Shown: in pieces, positions 9,548 through 19,316 of the stretch
Position numbering within the stretch: the stretch's first letter is position 1
Layout of the letters: each line of letters begins with the position of its first letter
NCBI GenBank assembly: GCA_020080175.1
Contig: JAGHQL010000253.1
Location: 1 to 27,308 of the forward strand
DNA: 27,308 nucleotides
Direction: 5' to 3'
Origin: Glutinoglossum americanum
Lineage: Eukaryota > Ascomycota > Geoglossomycetes > Geoglossales > Geoglossaceae
The notes under the pieces: generated by a model
Told to the model about the DNA's origin: nothing
What the model saw: the letters and a program-made list of their open reading frames with translations, nothing else
Database searches by the model: none
Made by a program: the position numbers and the translations under genes

Positions 9548-9835
9548 TTTGCGAGATATACAACAGAGAATGCGGTTTTGAAGGCGACGGAATAATAAGA
9601 TAACCTTTGTCCACTTCCAATATCAACCTCTCTATTTTCTTTGTGATATTCCACTTATGCATCTGAACCCCCAATCCTCACTTTGAATGCCATTTCTCTT
9701 GACTATACATGCTCCCACGTTGAGACTGGCTGATAGAAGAATGAGATCCTCATCATATATTTGTCCCCAGCAGAGGTTAGGGACAAGTAGGCACACAGAT
9801 CTTAAGCTGCTGCCTGTCCACCTGTGGGAGGAAGC
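9548..9835. other. Convergent intergenic region
   Basis: About 290 bp separates the 3' ends of two genes facing each other (plus gene ending 9547, minus gene ending 9836). It should hold both 3' untranslated regions and poly(A) signals. AATAATAAGATAA near 9590 is A-rich enough to serve the plus-strand gene. I see no gene. Confidence 0.45.
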
Positions 9836-12019
9836 TTATTTGACTCTATGCTGTACCATGGTCCAGCGTGTGCGTACTGCGGCTGGAGTCCTGCCTGGGA
9901 ACTTCTTGAAGATCCAGTCCCAAGACTTGTCCTCTTTCTTGTATGCCAGCAAGCGCTGCTCGTCTACAGCTTCCCATGGGATATTCATCCTCGTGCTCGA
10001 GCCTTGCTTTTCTTTACTCGAACACCCGTCATCGCCGCTGCTGAGATCAGGATCGCTGTCGCTCAATCCATCATCGTCATAGCTACTTGACGGCTCACTT
10101 CCTTCCGATGGCAGAGCCCCAGCATCAACGGCTCTGCCATCCTGGGGTCGGGTACGCGTCGTATCCCTGTGGATACGGCTTACCTCAGCGGCAGTCACCA
10201 CAGTCGCTCTGCCAAACAAGGGCCGGGACGATGTATGCCGGCTGAAGCCAGTCAAGAGGAACGAATGTTGCTGGAACGGCTTGATCGTGAAGTCGTCAAT
10301 CTTCCCAACATAGCCAATGCTCTCGATGAGTCGGGTAAGCTGGCTGAAAGAGACTCCCCCGTCGCAACTGTCCCGGACCACCGCTGTAAAGGAGCAGTAG
10401 TGTTGGGAGTGCGGACGGAACGTAACCTCGGTCAGCGTCGGTAGGATATCACTAGACGATCCGCCCAGGTTACTGCAGTCAGATGGCATCTCTGTATCCA
10501 TGGTCTGCAGCGCCGAAGGTGCCGGCGAAGGCAATCGACCCTCGGCACTAGATACTGTGGTGACTCTCGAAGTCTGATAAAAGGGGGGTATGATTTTGAA
10601 AAGTGCCGATGGAGTTTGGAGTGTGGTCTATGTTGGCGGGTAGACCTCTGCTTAGGATGGCACTTGCGCTTCTTTTGCATTGGGCCGTCATGAGATGAGG
10701 ACGGCCGTTTCCGTTTCATAGGACATGGTTCCTCATCATCGTCCTCTAGGTCGGCTTTGTTGTCATTAAGGTCGTTGTCGCTGTCACCATCACTACAACT
10801 CCCCGCATCATCATGACTTGACATTGGCAAGGGATCGCAGGACGGTAAGAGGGCTGGCCTTGGGCTTCCATCTTCGTTGGATGGATGGGTATCATCGACG
10901 CTTTTGGTCGTCACCACTGCTGTCGGATCATTCACCTCCTGCCGCTGACTCTTCCCCTCATTAACCGGATCGGTATCAAGTATAGAGCCAAGCACCTCCA
11001 GCTCGTGTTCGTCTGCTGAGCTTCGACCTGCATGAAGATGATCCTTATGAACGGGCTGGTTCTCTGGTGACGCTCTGGCGCAAAGTGACAGCTGATAGCG
11101 ACGAGCAGAAGAGCACATCGTGGCCTCGGATCTGGCGCAGACTGTGCATTGGCCTGCTGCGCTGGTGTGGTCGTGCAATGGCTCGCTCGAGGCACGGGAA
11201 GAGGAAGGAGTATGAGGGCGCATGGAATCGGACGTCGAAGGTTTTTGTTCAGAGCGCCGCAAGCGCTGTGCTGTCTCGAGGAAGTTATCAATATCGTGCC
11301 ACACATCAGGATTGGAAGGAGGGGCCGGAGTTGTCGACCCGACGGCAGTCTCTAGGTTATCGAGAAGGCTCTCGTCTGCTGCTGCACTTTCGGCATAAAG
11401 ACCACCGCCATCGACTTCGGCTTCAGAGGCACTTGAGTCGTCATCGCCCAGCAGCACAATTGGATCCCCTACGCTATGTTAGAGAAACTGGTTGTCATTT
11501 CCACGACAGAAGGTAGAGGGCGTGCTCACCTAGACCACCGCCTGAGTTATCGCCTGCTACTGACCCGTTACTACCTCTCTCCTCTACAGTTACATCCTTA
11601 ACTCCGCAGGCTGTGCTGTTCGGACTCTTGTCCTCCGCTGCAAAGCCCTCCTTCTGTAGCGTGGTATATAGTAGTTGTTCGATGGGAGGAAGGTCGCAGT
11701 CATCGTCGTTTTCGTTGTTATAGTACCCAGTGCTAGTCTCTACTCAGATATCCACAGGTTAGTTACTATTGCTACCAGCCCAAACATCTCCATCTCAAAG
11801 CATACTTCGGATTCCAAGTTTGTCACCTCCATTATCATCAGCAGCAGTAGCTGCTGCTGCTGGTCGGGGCGTACTGAGAGCCGCACCGCTCGGCTTGATG
11901 CGCTGGATCTTGTCGAAGATGCTGACTGGCTTCAGGGCAGGTTTGCGGCGAGCTGTTGCGCTCTTGGAGCGTGGAGCAGTTGGCACATAAGTATAAGAAA
12001 TGGGGACAAAAGTGGCCAT
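9836..12019 (-). CDS. Acidic, Ser-rich protein with C-terminal Myb/SANT DNA-binding domain, three exons
   Basis: The start is ATG at 12019 in GAAATGGCC context. Exons are 11806-12019, 11530-11739 and 9836-11468, separated by introns of 66 nt (GTATGC..TAACTAAC..TAG) and 61 nt (GTGAGC..CTAAC..TAG). The first exon reads MATFVPISYTYVPTAPRSK and the second includes DCDLPPIEQLLYTTL. The third opens with DPIVLLGDDDSSASEAEV. It then has a long low-complexity acidic/Ser region, a basic stretch (PMKRKRPSSS, QKKRKCHPKQR; probable nuclear signal), and a globular block (TLTEVTFRPHSQHYCSF to KPFQQHSFLLTGFSR). It ends in a single Myb-like repeat with spaced Trp residues (IPWEAVDEQRLLAYK, SWDWIFKKF, RTRWTMVQHRVK). 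A nuclear, DNA-binding regulatory role is inferred. The frame changes near the G6 run at 10583-10588, so the gene is broken there or the assembly is. From memory, similar proteins form a repeated family in Penicillium. Confidence 0.75.
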
Positions 12020-12448
12020 TTCGAGCGCGCGGAAATGATCGGAAGTATTCAAGAAATTCTCTGCTTTCTGCTAGCTGCACAAACTGGACTGCAAAATGGT
12101 GGCAGAAGGGGAAATTAGAGGGTTCATGTAGGCTTCTCGCACCGCCCTCGCAGAACCGGAATACGTTTTAGCATGTCATTCTCCCCCCTCTTCTGACGTC
12201 CTCACTGTCAAAAATGCCTTGGCGTCAATGCTGCCCCTCTTACGCTCAGAGAGATCCACCGTAGCTGCAAGGCCCTGAGACCCCCGATCCTGCGCTCTCA
12301 TGCCGGAAGATGCCCATTGCCCATCCGCGGCCACCATCTCCACTTCGCTGTCCACCACGATCGGCCGATCTCAGTATCCTTTCTCAATCGTTGGCGAGGC
12401 CGCGAAAAGCTGAACAAGGAGGCAGTGACGATCGAAAGAAGGGAGGAG

Positions 12449-12675
12449 TCGTATGACCTCGGATACCACCGTTCCCGCCCATCCGAAAGCTTCAGGCAGA
12501 CTTGCACATCCCAGGTATTCTCGTCGTCGACGTCTCAGCTCTCATGCGGACAGCTGGAGCGAGAGGGGGTCGCATGACTTCAGATATTGCCGCCCGTCCG
12601 AAGGCTTCAGGCAGACTGGCACGTTCCAGGTATTTCCCGTCGTCCTGCGTCTCAGCTTCCAAGCATGCAGCTGGC
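12449..12675 (+). repeat. Two-unit direct duplication, ~120-bp period
   Basis: The blocks from 12449 and 12569 share TCG(T/C)ATGAC(C/T)TC, then CCGAAAGCTTCAGGCAGAC versus CCGAAGGCTTCAGGCAGAC, then a CCCAGGTATT/TCCAGGTATT word and CGTCTCAGCT. Similarity is high in blocks with small length differences, as expected of an old local tandem duplication. Confidence 0.7.
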
Positions 12676-13316
12676 ACAATCCAATCAGCAGTTGCTCCAG
12701 CAGTTCCTCCAAGTAATGCTCCTGGCAGAGCCTCGCATCATCCCGCCGTCTCGAATTAGCCCAGATCCGCGCAATCAAGACGAATACGAAACGTGCTGCG
12801 GCAGAAGGGAAACTCATCAAGAAGCTCTCGACGCGTCATCCACCAGCGGCGCAGCTAGGTAGAAGCCAGGCCGCGTCGTCGTGAGGCATTTCCGCGATCG
12901 GTTGTTGTGCCGCAACGAGTGCAGGCCAAGCCTGGCATCTCAGTCTCTGGGGCGCTCTGCTGTGAGGGATGGTGATGATGCGAAAACGAAGCAGATTGCG
13001 AGAAGGTTTGGACACTGCAAAGCTCGTAACTCAGCCAATGCGAGGCGGGCTTGTGAGGGGATCAGTGTCACAGTTGCTCAGCAGCATCAAAGCTGTAGGG
13101 GATGATCACGGATTCTGGTTGAAGCTGCCCCGCACCTCTTTGGCGTGGTCTTCTCAGCTGCGGCGTGGCCGATCAGGGGAGCCTAGTAGAGTAGATGGAT
13201 TCTAGGCAGAAGGGCTGAAATGCGAAAATCGAGCACCAGACGTCGCGAGGTGGAGGATAGTTGGGTTGTTGGAAAAGGAAGAAAGAAGAGAAGGAGCGAG
13301 CGATAGAGAGGCGCGA

Positions 13317-13324
13317 CTTTTATA
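13317..13324 (-). promoter_or_regulatory. TATA box (TATAAAAG) of a minus-strand transcript
   Basis: Read on the minus strand, GTATAAAAGTCGCGCC is followed within about 50 bp by a CT-rich stretch (CTCTCTATCGCTCGCTCC, CTTCTTTCTTCC). This is a classic fungal start-site arrangement. The transcript would run left into 12020-13290 and toward the Myb gene. Confidence 0.5.
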
Positions 13325-13395
13325 CCTCGCGAAAGCGGCGACGGGCCCGTGCGCACACCTTGCCCAATGCGGGGGGTCGTGGTTTCCTGATGCGG

Positions 13396-13497
13396 GCTTA
13401 CCTCAGCAGGCTCAGGCCCTCGGTTCGGCACAGCACGCTAAGTTCAATATGGTATTACTCTCACAGAGGGCCTGAGCGCTGGATGCAGCATTGGTAA
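13396..13497. mobile_element. Small foldback MITE, copy 1 (~100 bp)
   Basis: The left arm CTTACCTCAGCAGGCTCAGG and the right arm CCTGAGCGCTGGATGCAGC..GGTAAG are inverted copies around a short centre. The element forms a hairpin and has no coding capacity. A related copy lies at 13816-13918. Confidence 0.6.
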
Positions 13498-13815
13498 GTA
13501 CCATTAGGAAGTTTGGGTGAGGTATTGCGTAAGTTTATTGAGTTCAAAATAAGTAGTAAACTAGTAATAATATACTATAAAGTAGTTTAACAAGACTTTA
13601 GATATTCTTATTACTAAAATACTTAAATATAATAAATTGTGCAATATCTATAAATCAGTTTAATTAGAATTTAGTGAGGCAGAGCCTAAGTGCAACTTTA
13701 TATTACTTAAGAAAAAGCTCTTTAAACTAGTAAGAAAAAATACTTTTCTAGTACCTAATATATACTTATAAAATATTTCTTAGCATTGAGTAAAATTTTT
13801 AATATACTAAACTGT
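13498..13815. other. A+T-rich spacer between two MITE copies
   Basis: About 320 bp of TA-rich, stop-dense DNA. Nothing recognisable beyond general RIP-like composition. Confidence 0.55.
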
Positions 13816-13918
13816 GGCATTCAGCACTCAGGCTCTATGACAGAGCATGATTCTTTTTGGTTAACTTCATGAGCTTTGTCATAGGCCTGAGCCTGCTGAA
13901 GTAAATGCAAGCTTACCA
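13816..13918. mobile_element. Small foldback MITE, copy 2 (~103 bp)
   Basis: The arms GCACTCAGGCTCTATGACA and TGTCATAGGCCTGAGCCTGC pair with each other. The right end reads AAATGCAAGCTTACC, matching the CTTACC..GCAGGCTCAGG arm of copy 1 in reverse. The two copies therefore belong to one non-autonomous family. Confidence 0.6.
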
Positions 13919-14123
13919 TCTAGTATTTTACTATATATAAAAAAATTAATTCTACTATATATTTTATATTATAAAGTAAGAATTCAATTTCTAATTTTAT
14001 TAAATATAATTATTTAAGTGAGATTTATTTATATTTATATTAATATTTTATCAAATTTTAATTTATTTATTTATTATATAATAAAATTAAAAACTGTTAT
14101 TAGTAAAAAATATTTTTATTGTT

Positions 14124-14454
14124 TGTTAAACCTTAGTATAGGTTTGATGAGTTGCAGTGGCAGTGTGCCAGCATCTATACAGTTGGTATAACCGCTACAG
14201 CTAAACGATTAGGTTATATGGCATTATACCTTTATAGTGCGGCTATATAGAGAGCTAGAATTTGTTGTCATTCAATATGTAATAGAACTAATTGCTGTTC
14301 TCCTAATGAGGCCAGCGACCCCCTTCAAAAGGGGTGCAGAGTCTATGATACATGATGTCATACCTGAAAGCCCTCAGAATGCAGGTGCTGTGCTGGCACC
14401 AATCCAGCAAGGCAAGTGGAAGCAGTATAGGCAATACTAGCCACATCCCTTATA
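14124..14454 (-). mobile_element. Solo LTR, TGTAAGGGATG family, copy A (reverse)
   Basis: This is the reverse copy of the roughly 333-bp repeat best defined at 15752-16084. It starts TGTTAAACCTTAG and ends CATCCCTTATA as read on the plus strand. No coding sequence is attached. It keeps more G+C than the forward copies and no clear target duplication was found. Confidence 0.65.
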
Positions 14455-14823
14455 CCCTTGTATCATCAACTTACAATCTCCTGATACAACGAGGCTGCGG
14501 CTCCTTTTTTTCTTATGACTGGCTCAGCCAATACAGGTTGCTGCATTTATTATGTGAGGCTCAACTTTTATGAGGTCATAGAGTTGTGATTCCTCATATT
14601 GAGACATTTATAACATTCAATTCTTTTAAACTAAAGCTGATTACTTTTTAATTAAAAAGGCACTTATGAATTTTATCTTTTTTAGTACTTAGCAAAGTAT
14701 ATATTTTTTTACTTTACTTTATTTTTTTTAAGAAAATTATTACTGTTATAAATATGATGCAGAATAGAACAAAATTATTATTTGGTAGTAGGAACAAGAA
14801 GTTATATGAGGAAAAAAGGTAAC
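14455..14823. other. A+T-rich DNA, nothing recognised
   Basis: About 370 bp between an LTR and the first GGGTCGGGT element. It includes poly(T) runs and no coding signal. Confidence 0.5.
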
Positions 14824-14916
14824 TAGGCTGCGCATCGGGTCGGGTAGGGTCGGGTTTTGGCACCTTCAACCCGGCCCCTTGGCGACCCGGGTACCCGAAA
14901 CCCGTTGTGCAGTCTA
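14824..14916 (+). mobile_element. GGGTCGGGT-rich MITE, copy a
   Basis: Ends TAGGCTGCGCATCGGGT and ACCCGAAACCCGTTGTGCAGTCTA form imperfect terminal inverted repeats beginning at TA dinucleotides. It is 93 bp, very G+C-rich inside an A+T-rich block, and non-coding. Two more copies follow within 400 bp. Confidence 0.7.
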
Positions 14917-14987
14917 ATAACATCAACAAAACAAACAATACTAGTATTATAGAGCAAACTTATAATAGATAATAGTAATGTTATAAA

Positions 14988-15206
14988 TAGACTGCGCAAC
15001 GGGTTTCGAGTACCCGACCCGACCCTGGGTAAAACCCGGCCATCGGGTAGGGTAGGGTCGGGCAGGGTATCCGGCCAGGCATTTTACCCCTTCTAGCAGT
15101 CATTTTAAGGGTCCTACGGCATCAATTAAAATTTTGACCTTTTTTTCAATTACTCAATTTGGCTTTTGAAGGTGACAAAACCCAGCCCGACCCGATGCGG
15201 AGCCTA
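14988..15206 (-). mobile_element. GGGTCGGGT-rich MITE, copy b (longer form)
   Basis: This is in reverse orientation relative to copies a and c. It begins TAGACTGCGCAACGGGTTT and ends CCCGATGCGGAGCCTA. At 219 bp it is about twice as long as its neighbours, with an A+T-rich middle. It shares the CGGGTAGGGT and GGGTAAAACCCGG blocks with copy c. Confidence 0.65.
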
Positions 15207-15210
15207 CTAT

Positions 15211-15321
15211 TAGGCTGCGCATCGGGTCGGGTAGGGTTGCCAAAATCACAACCCTACCCTACCCAATGGCCGGGTTTTACCCAGGGTCGGGTCGGGTACC
15301 CGAAACCCGTTGCGCAGTCTA
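15211..15321 (+). mobile_element. GGGTCGGGT-rich MITE, copy c
   Basis: A 111-bp element from TAGGCTGCGCATCGGGT to CCCGTTGCGCAGTCTA, four bases after copy b ends. Its ends match copy a almost exactly. The inner part is self-complementary (CCGGGTTTTACCC). Confidence 0.7.
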
Positions 15322-15746
15322 ATAATAATAAAGAAGTTGTCAAGATATCAGGTCAGGTGAGCAAAATAGTTCTTTACTTTGATATAGAATATTAAAAGAG
15401 AGTTACTGATTTAGAAGTAATGAGGACCTATTTTTAGACTATTAATAAAATACCAACAGCTAGAAAAATTGATATAATTAATATAGTACTTAGTGTCATG
15501 GATAAGATGTAAATGAAAAGTATTAGACTGTTAGAAGAATAAATATATTAAGTAAACCTATTTGGCTAGGCAGGTCAACTATAATAATGCTTAATTTCAT
15601 AACAATAATAATGTTATGAAGTAAATTTATAATATTTAGTAAATAACTTCAGATTATAGTAAATGTATTTTCTGATTTAGTTATTATATTAAAAATTTAA
15701 TAAAGACTCAAAATAGTAAAATAAAATAAAGAATACCTATTGTTTA
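15322..15746. other. A+T-rich decayed repeat DNA
   Basis: About 425 bp with no open frame. The piece at about 15500-15590 (GGATAAGATG, GAAGAATAAATATATTAAG, CTATTTGGCTAG) recurs inverted at about 17455-17535, so this is part of a dispersed element, probably internal or flanking retrotransposon DNA. Confidence 0.5.
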
Positions 15747-15751
15747 TACTA

Positions 15752-16084
15752 TATAAGGGATGCGGCTAGCGTTGCCTATACTACTTCCACTTGCCTTGCT
15801 GGATTGGTACTAGTGCAGCACCTTCATTCTGAGGGCTTTCGGGTGTGATGTCATGTATCGTGAATCCCGCACCCCTTATCAAGGGGGTTGCTAGCCTCAT
15901 TAGGAGGACAGCAATTAGTTCTATTACATATTGAATGGCAACAGATTCTAGCTCTCTCTATATAGCTGTATCATGAAGGTGTAACACTATATAACCTGAT
16001 CATTTAACTGTAGTGGTCATACTGACTGTGTAGATGCTGGCACACTGCTACTGTAACCCATCAGACCTATACTAAGGTCTAACA
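15752..16084 (+). mobile_element. Solo LTR, TGTAAGGGATG family, copy B with 5-bp target duplication
   Basis: A 333-bp repeat with TACTA on both sides (15747-15751 and 16085-16089). The ends as seen are TATAAGGGATGCGG and AAGGTCTAACA, corresponding to TG..CA ends in the family. The 5-bp duplication identifies it as a solo LTR. It is old, being A+T-shifted. Confidence 0.75.
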
Positions 16085-16128
16085 TACTAATAAAGTACTA
16101 GATAACTAATAAAGCTATAATCTAAAAT

Positions 16129-17347
16129 TATAAGGGATGTAGCTAGCATTGCTTATACCACTTTTACTTGTCTCGCTGGATTGGTACCAGTACAGTGCCT
16201 GTATTCTGAGGACTTTCAGATGTAATGTCATGTATTACAGACCCCACACCCCTTTTGAAGAGAGTCGCTAGCTTTATTATATAAGAGATGCAGCTAGCAT
16301 TACTTATACTGCTTTCACTTGTCTTGCTGAATTGGTGCCAGCATAGTACTTACATTCTGAAGGCTTTTGAGTATGACATAATGTATCACAGACCTCGTAC
16401 TCCTTTTGAAGGAAGTCACTGGCCTTATTAAAAGAACAGTAATTAGTTCTATTATATATTAAATGACAATGGATTCTAGCTCTCTATATAGTTACACTAC
16501 GAAAGCATAACTATAAAAAATATGGCTAGTATTGCCTATACTACTTCTACTTGCCTCATTGGATTAGTACTAGCATAGTACCTTTATTCTAAAAGCTTTC
16601 AGATGTAATGTTATGTATCGTAGACCCTATACTTCTTTTAAAGAGGGTCACTAGCTTCATTAGAAGGACAGCGATTAGTTCTATTACCTATTGAATAACA
16701 ATAAATTTTAGCTCTTTATATAGCTACATTATAAAGATATAATACTATATAATCTAATCATTTAGCCATAGCAGTCATACTGACTATGTAGATCCTGGTA
16801 TACTACCACTGTGTCACGACACATAAAGACAGGGCTTGTAAGCTTAGATCAGTATAGGGTCTGTGCTTAAGCCAAGCTCTCAAGCTCCTTTTCTGACTGA
16901 CAGAGTTAATTCTTCAATCTCTATTGGTCAACACATCTCTTGTATATAGTTCATCTAATAGAAGCCCCTCGATGGCTCATACCCATTCTCCTACTCAGCC
17001 TATCTACCTCTGACATCCCACTGGACCTCCTGTCGAGCTGTGACACCCATTAGAGCTCGAGAACTCTTTCGTGAGCCCACGGACGACCTTCCGAATGACC
17101 CCCTTGAGCCTCGAGTACCCGCAGCACCCCCCTAGGACCTGACACACTGCAACTTATCAGACCTATACTAAGGTCTAATAGTAATACCGTATAACCTGAT
17201 CATTTAGCTGTTGCGGTCATACTAACTATGTAGACATTAGCATACTACTACTGCAACCTATTAGATCTATACTAAGGTCTAATACCAACTATGTAGATAC
17301 TGACATACTACTACTATAACTTATTAGACCTATATTAAGGTCTAATA
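16129..17347 (+). mobile_element. Nested LTR stack of the TGTAAGGGATG family (copies C, D, E and tails)
   Basis: Three same-orientation heads follow one another: C (16129-16279), D (16280-16511) and E (from 16512). E is complete and ends at 17180, but is interrupted by another LTR at 16812-17144. After E comes a tail (17181-17284) that fits exactly where D stops, then a second tail (17285-17347) attributable to C with a piece missing. The 5-bp sequences flanking E (ATAAC and GTAAT) are near-identical, consistent with insertion of E into D. All are non-coding fossils. Confidence 0.65.
16812..17144 (+). mobile_element. Solo LTR (TGTCACGAC..CCTGACA), 333 bp, perfect 5-bp duplication
   Basis: It starts TGTCACGACAC and ends GGACCTGACA, with CACTG at 16807-16811 and 17145-17149. 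A TATA-like TGTATATAG near 16932 suggests plus orientation. It sits inside LTR copy E and retains high G+C, so it is younger than its host. Two reverse copies are at 18984-19316 and 26664-27005. Confidence 0.85.
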
Positions 17348-18265
17348 CCTTATATATATAAAAATCTCTTCTTACTTTACTTTACTCTTTATATAACCTC
17401 TTGTCTTTATACACTAAATAAATTTCTTTTTACAAGAATTCTAACTTTATTTGCCTGAATTTGTCTAGCCAAATAGATTTACCTAATACACTTATTCTTC
17501 TAATAACTTAATACCTTCCCTCTATATTCTATCCATAACAAATAATAGAAGTTTGAACTTGTGATGGTTACTAATATAAGCTGGGTTGTAAAGATTAGAT
17601 ATTATAGGTATTAAGATTGAGCTAGTCCTAAAGGACCAGTTATAAAGAAGTAAAGAGAGCCAGCTATATGATATAATAGAAAGAATAAGTTTATTAGTTA
17701 TAATAGTCTATTTAGAATAGTTATAGGTATTGACTGATAAGGTTCCCTTTTAAACTCTTTTCAGTTTTCTATATATACTAATAGTTCTGAAAAGTCTGGA
17801 AGTAGAAGTTTACTTAGCTCTCCTCTAATTAACTAATAGTTAGATTATTTATTAGTTCTATATAGATCTTTTAACTATAGCTTTTTACTTGTATAGTTTC
17901 TTCATCATTGATTATGTTCTCATATAGAGTTCTTATGATACTCATATAGTTTCTTTACTACTATCTATACTCTTATATAAAGTTTTTATACTACCTATAT
18001 AGTTTTTTTATTATCAGTCATACCCTTCACTACTAGCTGTACTTCTATATAAAGTTCCTTTATAATATCATTAGTAGAACTTTGTAGGCCTTATTCATAT
18101 ATTACCAACTTAGTGTATTATATATAAGATAGTTTTTTCTATACTTTACTAACTATTTTTAAAGCTCATTCTCTTTTTTAATTTGTTCAATGACTAATCA
18201 AGCCCTTACTTAATAGCTACTATAATAGAACTATAATAAGAATAGTAAAAATGCTTTATATTAAG

Positions 18266-18739
18266 TGTAAGAATTCTCAATACCAAGGTGACATAAAGGT
18301 ACTCTGATGTTAAAGACTTTTAGGAGTTTAATAATAGTGTAACATCATACTTTGTAATAATGATAATGGCTGACTGACTGGTCTACATCTAAGTAAGGTT
18401 TGAATATACAAAAACTAATAGATTGACTTAGTAGTTTGATAGTTCAAAGATGATTAAATATCAGCCTGATTTGAAATATAGAGTAGGTAGAATAAACTTG
18501 ATTCTAATAAATAAATAATATAAAAGAACTAATTGCTGACCTTTAGCAGAAGGCCAGTGAGTTACTTATATATACAATAGGTATTTAATAATAGATTAAA
18601 CATTATAAAGTAATAAGAATATATGATTGTGAAATTTATATAACCATATAGACTAGTCACTATTTATATAACCTGAGTTAGTTACCTAGCTACTGAGATC
18701 TAAATAGCCTCACTGAGTAACTAACTATGAGTCATGACA
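18266..18739 (+). mobile_element. LTR-like repeat, TGTAAGAAC family, single copy
   Basis: A 474-bp copy from TGTAAGAATTC to GTCATGACA, which defines the family length used for the nest at 1351-3321. Flanking bases do not give a clean target duplication. Decayed and non-coding. Confidence 0.6.
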
Positions 18740-18983
18740 CAAGCTAACTTTAAGAAGCTAGTTATAAAGAAGCAAGAGAGGCTAGCCATATAACATAATA
18801 AATAGAGTAAGTTTATTAGTTTTGATAATCTATTTAGAATAGTTATGAGTATTAACTAATGAAGTTCTCTTTTAAACTTTTCTTGATCTTCTATATATAT
18901 TAATAATCTTAAAAGACTTGAGGGTAGAAGCTTGCCTAACCCCCCTCTTATTAGCTAATAGTTAGGTCATCTATTAGCTCTAT

Positions 18984-19316
18984 TGTCAGGTTCTAGGGGG
19001 GTGCCGCGGGTGCTCGAGGGTCGAGGGAGTCGTTCGGGAGGTTATCCGTGGACTCGCGAATGAGTTCTCGAGCTCGAAAGAGTGTCATGGCTCGGCAGGA
19101 TGCCTGGCGGGATGTCAGAGGCAGGTAGGCTGGGTAGGTGGATGGATATGGGCCACCGGGTAGCTTCTATTAGATGAACTATATACAAGAGGTGTGTTGA
19201 CCAATAGAGATTGAAGAATCAACTCTGTCGATCAGAAAAGGAGCTTGAGAGCTTGGCTTAAGCACAGACCCTATACTGATCTAAGCTTACAAGCCCTGTC
19301 TTTATGTGCCGTGACA
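18984..19316 (-). mobile_element. Solo LTR, TGTCACGAC family, reverse copy
   Basis: 333 bp from TGTCAGGTTCTAGG to GTGCCGTGACA, flanked by TCTAT and CCTAT, a near-perfect 5-bp duplication. It is G+C-rich inside A+T-rich DNA, hence young relative to its host. Confidence 0.8.

Larger units (their letters stand above)
12020..13395. other. G+C-normal region upstream of the Myb gene, no named gene
   Basis: Short open frames occur on both strands but none shows a domain, clean splice structure or a convincing start. On the minus strand the longest is 12542-12820, whose middle reads HYLEELLEQLLIGLCQLH and could be an amphipathic helix. Since a TATA-type promoter sits at its right edge on the same strand, a short or non-coding transcript, or a long leader for the Myb gene, is possible. 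I do not assign a function. Confidence 0.35.

Noticed and set aside
10169-11516. Plus-strand open frames opposite the Myb gene
   Set aside because: They mirror a spliced minus-strand gene with clear motifs and contain no domain of their own.
14714-15395. Open frames across the GGGTCGGGT elements
   Set aside because: They consist of translated MITE termini and simple repeats.
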